Shown here: positions 60,063 to 64,000 of the stretch, piece by piece | Layout of the letters: each line of letters opens with the position of its first letter | Position numbering within the stretch: the first letter of the stretch is position 1 | Assembly: GCF_004348735.1 (NCBI RefSeq) | Contig: NZ_SMKT01000009.1 | Span: 1 to 64,000 of the forward strand | Direction of reading: 5' to 3' | Source: Actinomadura sp. KC06 | Lineage (GTDB): Bacteria; Actinomycetota; Actinomycetes; Streptosporangiales; Streptosporangiaceae | Length of the DNA: 64,000 nt | The notes under the pieces: generated by a model | Databases searched by the model: none | What the model was told of the DNA's origin: nothing | What the model saw: the letters and a program-made list of their open reading frames with translations, nothing else | Made by a program: the position numbers and the translations under genes

Positions 60063-60907
60063 GCGCGACGACACGGGCAAGGACCGGCGACGGGGCGGCG
60101 ACCCGGGCGCGGCGCGCGTCTGCGCGGCGGGCGCGTCTGCGCGGGGCGCCGGTGGCCGTCGCCGGGATCTGTGTGATCCTCATCGGGTGGGAGGTCGTCT
60201 CCCGCGCCTACGGCAAGCCGCTGCTGTTCCCTGGACCCGCGGACACGGGCTCGACCTTGCTGGACGGTCTCACCAGCGGGAACATCTGGACCGCGTCGGT
60301 CGCCAGCGTCCTGCGCGTCATGGCGGGCCTGCTCGCCGGCTCGCTGGCCGGGGTCCTGCTGGGCCTGCTGTCGGGGTCGAGCCGGGTGCTGGAGGCGCTG
60401 CTCGAACCGTTCATCAACGTGTTCCGGTTCATCCCGCCGCTGGCCTGGTTCGCTCCGGCGCTGCTGTGGCTCGGATCCGGGGAGACGTCCAAGGTCGCGC
60501 TGATCGTCTACACCTCGGTGTTCGTCGTCGCCGTGAACACCGCCGCCGGGGTGAAGGCCGTCCCGCGCGACATGATCCGGATGGCGCGCACGTACGGCGC
60601 GGGCCCGCTCAGGCTGTTCTTCGCCGTGCGGCTGCCCGCGAGCCTCCCCTACATCTTCTCCGGCGTGCGCATCGCGCTCGGGAACGCCTTCATGACGGTC
60701 GTCACCGCCGAGATGCTCGGCGCCGAGTCGGGACTCGGCGTCCTGATCACCGAGGGGACCGCCAACACCGACGTCCGCGGCGTCTTCGCCGCGCTGATCA
60801 CTCTGGGCGCGCTGGGGCTGTGCGCCGACCGCGCGTTCGTCCGCCTGCTCCGAAGGTACGGCGGACGGTTCTCGGCCGCTACGCGAGAGGAAGGTCTGAT
60901 CCGATGA
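60059..60907 (+). CDS. ABC permease (SsuC/TauC-like), second of two
   Basis: The 282-residue product has an Arg-rich cytoplasmic N-terminus (RARRASARRARLRG), six helices and the EAA loop MARTYGAGPLRLFFAVRLPASL. It is clearly related to the preceding permease and probably arose by duplication. Its stop overlaps the ATG of the epimerase gene (ATGA). Confidence 0.9.
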   Translation: MSATTRARTGDGAATRARRASARRARLRGAPVAVAGICVILIGWEVVSRAYGKPLLFPGPADTGSTLLDGLTSGNIWTASVASVLRVMAGLLAGSLAGVLLGLLSGSSRVLEALLEPFINVFRFIPPLAWFAPALLWLGSGETSKVALIVYTSVFVVAVNTAAGVKAVPRDMIRMARTYGAGPLRLFFAVRLPASLPYIFSGVRIALGNAFMTVVTAEMLGAESGLGVLITEGTANTDVRGVFAALITLGALGLCADRAFVRLLRRYGGRFSAATREEGLIR

Positions 60908-61824
60908 CGACCCTGGTCACGGGCGCGTCCGGTTTCGTCGGCAGGTACGTGGTGCGCGAGCTGGTCTCCGCCGGAGCCGACGTCGTCGCGCTGGACCACG
61001 CTCCCGCCGCCGGGCCGCGGCCGCGGTCCCCACGGGTGACGGCCGTCCAGGGCGACGTCCGGGACCTCAGACGGCTGACGCGCATCGCGCACGAGCACCG
61101 GGTCGGCCGGATCATCCATCTGGCCTCGCTGCTGGCGCCGGCGTCGCAGGACGACCCGTACCACGCGCTCGAAGTGAACGTCGTCGGGACCCAGAACCTG
61201 ATGGAGGTCGCGCTGGCGCACGGCGTCACCCATTTCACCTGGGCGAGTTCGATGGCGGTGTTCGGCCACCAGACGCAGGCCGACGACGGCGCCGAGGAAT
61301 TCACCGAGTCGAGTCGACACTGCCCTGACAACGTCTACGGCGTCACGAAGTCGTACGCCGAGGGCATCTCGCTCGCGTACCGCGAACGGTACGGGCTCAA
61401 TACCGTCGGGCTGCGCATCGGCCTGGTGTACGGGCAGGGCAAGGAACGCGGCGAGGGCCTGTTCACCGAGCACCTTTTCGACCGGCCCGCCCGTGGCGAG
61501 GATTCCGTCGTCCCGTACGGGGACGACGTTTTCTCCTGGCAGTACGTCCGCGACGTCGCCAGGGCGTTCATCCTGGTCAACGGCCTCGACGAGACCGATC
61601 AGGGCATTTACAACCTGCCCGGCACGGTGGCGAGCATGCGGGACGCCGTGAGTCTCGTCCGGGATCTGCGTCCCGGCGTGTCCGTTCGCACCGAACCGGG
61701 ACGGCTGGGATTCCCGCACCGGTTCAGCGTGAGCGCCTTCGAGAAACTCGCCGGGGACGAATACCGGCTGACCCCCATGCACGATGCCTTCGCGGAGACG
61801 CTGGACCTGATCCGCAATGGCTGA
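60904..61824 (+). CDS. NAD-dependent epimerase/dehydratase (extended SDR)
   Basis: The 306-residue product has the nucleotide loop TLVTGASGFVGRYVVREL, the acidic DVRDLRRL, HLASLLAP, the Ser of WASSMAVFG, the catalytic YGVTKSYAEG (Tyr and Lys) and FSWQYVRDVARAFIL. The family covers sugar-nucleotide epimerases and reductases, but members in catabolic operons act on other alcohols and ketones. Tight coupling to the importer supports a catabolic role for the imported substrate. No signal is present. Confidence 0.88.
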   Translation: MTTLVTGASGFVGRYVVRELVSAGADVVALDHAPAAGPRPRSPRVTAVQGDVRDLRRLTRIAHEHRVGRIIHLASLLAPASQDDPYHALEVNVVGTQNLMEVALAHGVTHFTWASSMAVFGHQTQADDGAEEFTESSRHCPDNVYGVTKSYAEGISLAYRERYGLNTVGLRIGLVYGQGKERGEGLFTEHLFDRPARGEDSVVPYGDDVFSWQYVRDVARAFILVNGLDETDQGIYNLPGTVASMRDAVSLVRDLRPGVSVRTEPGRLGFPHRFSVSAFEKLAGDEYRLTPMHDAFAETLDLIRNG

Positions 61825-61872
61825 TTTTCCGCGGCTTCGCGGCCACCGGCACGACGAGAACGGGAGGTGAGC

Positions 61873-62700
61873 GTGGGAACGCTCGAATTGAGCGACGGGT
61901 CCGTGATCTGGTACCGGCGCCAGGGAACAGGCCCGACGATCCTGCACGTTCACGGGAGCGGATTCGGCTACCGGAACTTCGCGATGCTGACACCGCATCT
62001 CGTCGACTCCTTCGAGGTGATCGACCTGGACCTGCCCGGCTATGGGCAGAGCGTCGCGAAGGGTCCGCTGGGCGTGGCCGAATGGGCTGATCACCTCGCC
62101 GAATTCATCGAGCGGCTGGACGGCGGTCCCGTCCACGTGCACGGCACCTCAATGGGCGCATTGGTCGCCACCACGCTCGCGGCCCGCCATCCCGAAGTGC
62201 TGAAAGATCTGATTCTCTCTTGCTGCCTGTTCCGTTACGACAACGCCGCCCGGCACATGCGGCACACCTGGAAGCGCGGCGCGATGGACAGCGGCATGGT
62301 CCAGGCCGCCGACCTGACGGCCGCTGCGGGGTTCTCCCGCGGCTTCTACGACCGTCCGGACGCCGCGGAGATCCTCGACCGGTTGAGAACGGCGATGGGC
62401 TCCAACGACCCGAAGTCGTTCGTCGCCGGCACGGAGAGCCTGGAGGCGATGGACCTTTCCGACCTGCTGCCCAGCCTGCCCCGGACCCTGCTGCTCGGCG
62501 GGGACGAAGACCAGATGACGCCGCCCGTCCCGGCGGGCAGCGGAGTCGGCTTCGACACGGCCGTGCACGTCATCCCGGACGCGGAACTGCACATTCTGGA
62601 GAACTGCGGTCACTATCTGGTGCTGGAGCGGCCGGAGCGCGCCGCCGAGATCATCGAGCGGTTCGTCCTCCATCGCCGGAGCCGGGCGGATCTGTCATGA
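61873..62700 (+). CDS. Alpha/beta hydrolase of the catabolic operon
   Basis: The 275-residue product has the motif HVHGSGFGYRNFAML (oxyanion), DLDLPGYGQS, the nucleophile elbow VHGTSMGALVATTLA with Ser, LLLGGDEDQMTP (Asp) and LENCGHYLVLERPE (His). The pattern resembles C-C hydrolases and RutD-like carbamate hydrolases. I prefer the GTG at 61873, with GGGAGGTGA 7 bases upstream, to one 6 bases earlier. Together with the LLM enzyme and epimerase it suggests ring or side-chain cleavage of the imported compound. Confidence 0.86.
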   Translation: MGTLELSDGSVIWYRRQGTGPTILHVHGSGFGYRNFAMLTPHLVDSFEVIDLDLPGYGQSVAKGPLGVAEWADHLAEFIERLDGGPVHVHGTSMGALVATTLAARHPEVLKDLILSCCLFRYDNAARHMRHTWKRGAMDSGMVQAADLTAAAGFSRGFYDRPDAAEILDRLRTAMGSNDPKSFVAGTESLEAMDLSDLLPSLPRTLLLGGDEDQMTPPVPAGSGVGFDTAVHVIPDAELHILENCGHYLVLERPERAAEIIERFVLHRRSRADLS

Positions 62701-62710
62701 TCCGCGACAG

Positions 62711-62734
62711 CCGTACGCCCATCCGTACGCCCAT
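62711..62734 (+). repeat. 12-bp tandem duplication in spacer
   Basis: CCGTACGCCCAT occurs twice head to tail between the alpha/beta-hydrolase and GntR genes, just before the ribosome site. It is a small slippage product. Confidence 0.7.
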
Positions 62735-62749
62735 CAGGAGGAGCAGAGA

Positions 62750-63517
62750 ATGAGCAGCGAGCCGTCATCGCGGGCGAAGCCGTCGCCGTCCGATCGGTCG
62801 TCTCGCGCCATCAAGCTGGACCTGCCGAGCGACGCCGCCGGTCAGCCGCAGGTCACCGACACGGTGGAGCAGCGCATCGCGCAGGAACTGCGCCGGCTGA
62901 TCGCCGAGGGCGACCTCGCTCCCGGGGCCCACCTGCCGTTGCGCCAGCTCGCGGCGCACTTCGGGGTCAGCATCACGCCGGTGCGGGTGGCGCTGATCGA
63001 GCTGGCCGCGGCGGGACTGGTGGTCAGCCGCCCGCATTCCGGCATGCGGGTGGCGCCGATGAGCCTTGAGGAGTTCGAGGAGGTCTGGACGATCAGGGTG
63101 GGCCTGGAATGGTGGCTCACTCGCAGGGCCGTCGAGCAGGTGCAGGACCACGACATCGAGCACCTGCGCGGCGCCCTGGAGAAGATCCAGCACGCCGCGC
63201 ACAGCAAGGCGGAATGGCCGGAGTACGTCGGGCACAGCTGGAACTACCGCCGCTACCTCTACTCGCTCGCCAACCGGCCGCAGATGTTGAGCAACCTGGA
63301 CACGATGTACGTCCGGTCGGCCAGGTACAGCCGGCTCATGCTCGTCGACGGCGAGCGGATCCACCGGGCCGCCGCCTCGATGGAGAAGGCGCACGCCGCC
63401 GTGGAACGGCGCGACGCCGCCGCGGCCCAGGAGGTTCTGCGACGCGGAATGGAATGGACGATGGAGGCCGCGCTCAAGCAGTTCGTCAGCGATCTGCCCG
63501 CCACGCAGGAATGGTGA
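62750..63517 (+). CDS. GntR-family (FCD) transcriptional regulator
   Basis: The 255-residue product has a winged HTH (VEQRIAQELRRLIAEGDLAP, LRQLAAHFGVSITPVRVALIEL, VVSRPHSGMRVAPM) and an all-helical FCD effector domain with HSWNYRRYLYSLANRP and RRDAAAAQEVLRRGM. The domain has the Asp/His residues that bind a metal and a carboxylate in FCD proteins. AGGAGGAG precedes the ATG. The palindrome at 56307 has FadR-type half-sites, so this protein probably controls the operon that contains it, with the imported compound or a product as inducer. Confidence 0.9.
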   Translation: MSSEPSSRAKPSPSDRSSRAIKLDLPSDAAGQPQVTDTVEQRIAQELRRLIAEGDLAPGAHLPLRQLAAHFGVSITPVRVALIELAAAGLVVSRPHSGMRVAPMSLEEFEEVWTIRVGLEWWLTRRAVEQVQDHDIEHLRGALEKIQHAAHSKAEWPEYVGHSWNYRRYLYSLANRPQMLSNLDTMYVRSARYSRLMLVDGERIHRAAASMEKAHAAVERRDAAAAQEVLRRGMEWTMEAALKQFVSDLPATQEW

Positions 63518-63548
63518 TACGGCGTCGAATCCGAAGGGGGAATGGGGT

Positions 63549-64000
63549 CTGAACGCGCGGGATCGGCCACTGGTCACGGTGTTTTCGTTGGGCGGGACGA
63601 TCGCGTCCACCGAGAAACCGGGCGGCGGCGGTGGGGGCGGGGTCGCGCCGCGGCTCGGAGCCAAGGAACTGCTGGAGGGTGTTCCCGGGCTGGACGGCTC
63701 GGTCGGGCTGGAGGCCGTGGCCTTTCGGCGATGTCCGTCCGGCGATCTCGCCTTCGAGGACCTCATCGCCTTGGCTGCGGAGATCAAGGCGCGGTTCGAG
63801 GCCGGGGCGGCGGGGGTCGTGGTCGTCCAGGGGACCGACACCATCGAGGAGACCTCGTTCGTTCTCGACCTGCTGATCGACGCGCCGAACCCGGTCGTCG
63901 TGACCGGGGCCATGCGCAACCCGACGCTGGCGAGCCCGGACGGGCCGGCGAACCTGCTGGCCGCCGTCCAGGTCGCCGCGTCGCCCGAGGCGCGGGGGCT
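63549..64000 (+). CDS. Asparaginase-family hydrolase, 3' end cut by window edge
   Basis: The frame encodes FSLGGTIASTEKPG (first catalytic Thr), VVVQGTDTIEETSFVLDLL (second Thr-Asp motif) and PVVVTGAMRN, the type I/II L-asparaginase signature. About 150 residues are inside the window. No ATG, GTG or TTG starts the frame upstream of the conserved domain. CTG at 63549, with GGGGGAATGGGG before it, is the best-placed start, giving NARDRPLVTV before the motif. It follows the GntR gene by 31 bases. It would hydrolyse an amide side chain; its place in the operon suggests the imported compound may be an amide. Confidence 0.85.
   Translation, partial: MNARDRPLVTVFSLGGTIASTEKPGGGGGGGVAPRLGAKELLEGVPGLDGSVGLEAVAFRRCPSGDLAFEDLIALAAEIKARFEAGAAGVVVVQGTDTIEETSFVLDLLIDAPNPVVVTGAMRNPTLASPDGPANLLAAVQVAASPEARG

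Noticed and set aside
1..64000. tRNA, rRNA, insertion sequence, integrase or attachment sites
   Set aside because: None was recognised on reading both strands. Short direct repeats found at 12351, 34705 and 62711 look like slippage, not insertion target duplications.

Overview
The window is very GC-rich (roughly 70-73 percent by eye), gene-dense and full of GTG starts and ATGA or GTGA stop/start overlaps. That fits an actinomycete. The lanthipeptide locus, DrrAB-type transporters, DUF6461 and DUF4097 proteins and the secreted enzymes suggest the Streptosporangiales (Actinomadura-like); this placement is inference. No rRNA, tRNA, IS element, integrase or CRISPR array was seen.

Layout. (1) 1-9.6 kb, minus strand: four genes in tight succession encode a hemopexin-like/M35-type metallopeptidase, a DUF6603-type beta-rich protein and two very large proteins of unknown function, with an endonuclease/exonuclease/phosphatase-fold enzyme just upstream. 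(2) 11-16 kb: a TetR-like protein lacking its DNA-binding domain, a small secreted protein, and an operon of sorbitol-dehydrogenase-type small subunit, GMC flavoenzyme with a cysteine cluster, and VioB-type ferritin-like protein. (3) 16-24 kb: amidohydrolase, linear alkylsulfatase, DUF389 membrane protein, secreted adenosine deaminase and a membrane Ser/Thr kinase, with several gene relics in the gaps. (4) 24.3-27.7 kb: ribbon-helix-helix protein, DUF4097 protein and a DrrA/DrrB-like ABC exporter behind a promoter that overlaps a 17-bp inverted repeat. (5) 27.7-29.6 kb: quinone-oxidoreductase-like enzyme and TetR regulator separated by three 18-bp repeats. (6) 30.9-38.9 kb: a polysaccharide locus with PgaC-like processive glycosyltransferase, PgaD-sized membrane partner, UDP-GlcNAc 2-epimerase, a secreted lectin-fold protein, DUF2334 deacetylase-like protein, GH113-like lipoprotein and subtilisin. 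(7) 39-42.4 kb: pentapeptide-repeat membrane protein, zinc-ribbon/membrane pair, epoxide hydrolase. (8) 42.8-51.4 kb: a class IV (venezuelin-type) lanthipeptide cluster: LanL, S9 peptidase, 51-residue precursor, and an asymmetric heterodimeric ABC exporter. (9) 51.5-55 kb: secreted amidohydrolase, GAF and STAS proteins separated by a 15-bp minisatellite, alpha/beta hydrolase. (10) 55.1-64 kb: MaoC-like hydratase, then an uptake/catabolic operon (lipoprotein SBP, LLM flavin enzyme, ABC ATPase, two permeases, NAD epimerase, alpha/beta hydrolase, GntR regulator, asparaginase) led by a 12-bp-arm operator.

How genes work together. In the lanthipeptide cluster LanL would dehydrate and cyclise the precursor, the S9 peptidase is a candidate leader protease, and the two ABC proteins would export the product. 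In the polysaccharide locus the epimerase would supply UDP-ManNAc (or balance UDP-GlcNAc), the glycosyltransferase pair would polymerise and extrude, and the deacetylase-like and GH113-like proteins would modify or trim the polymer outside the cell. The final operon looks like a GntR-controlled import and breakdown route for a small organic nutrient whose identity the sequence does not reveal. The first cluster is conserved-looking but functionally dark.
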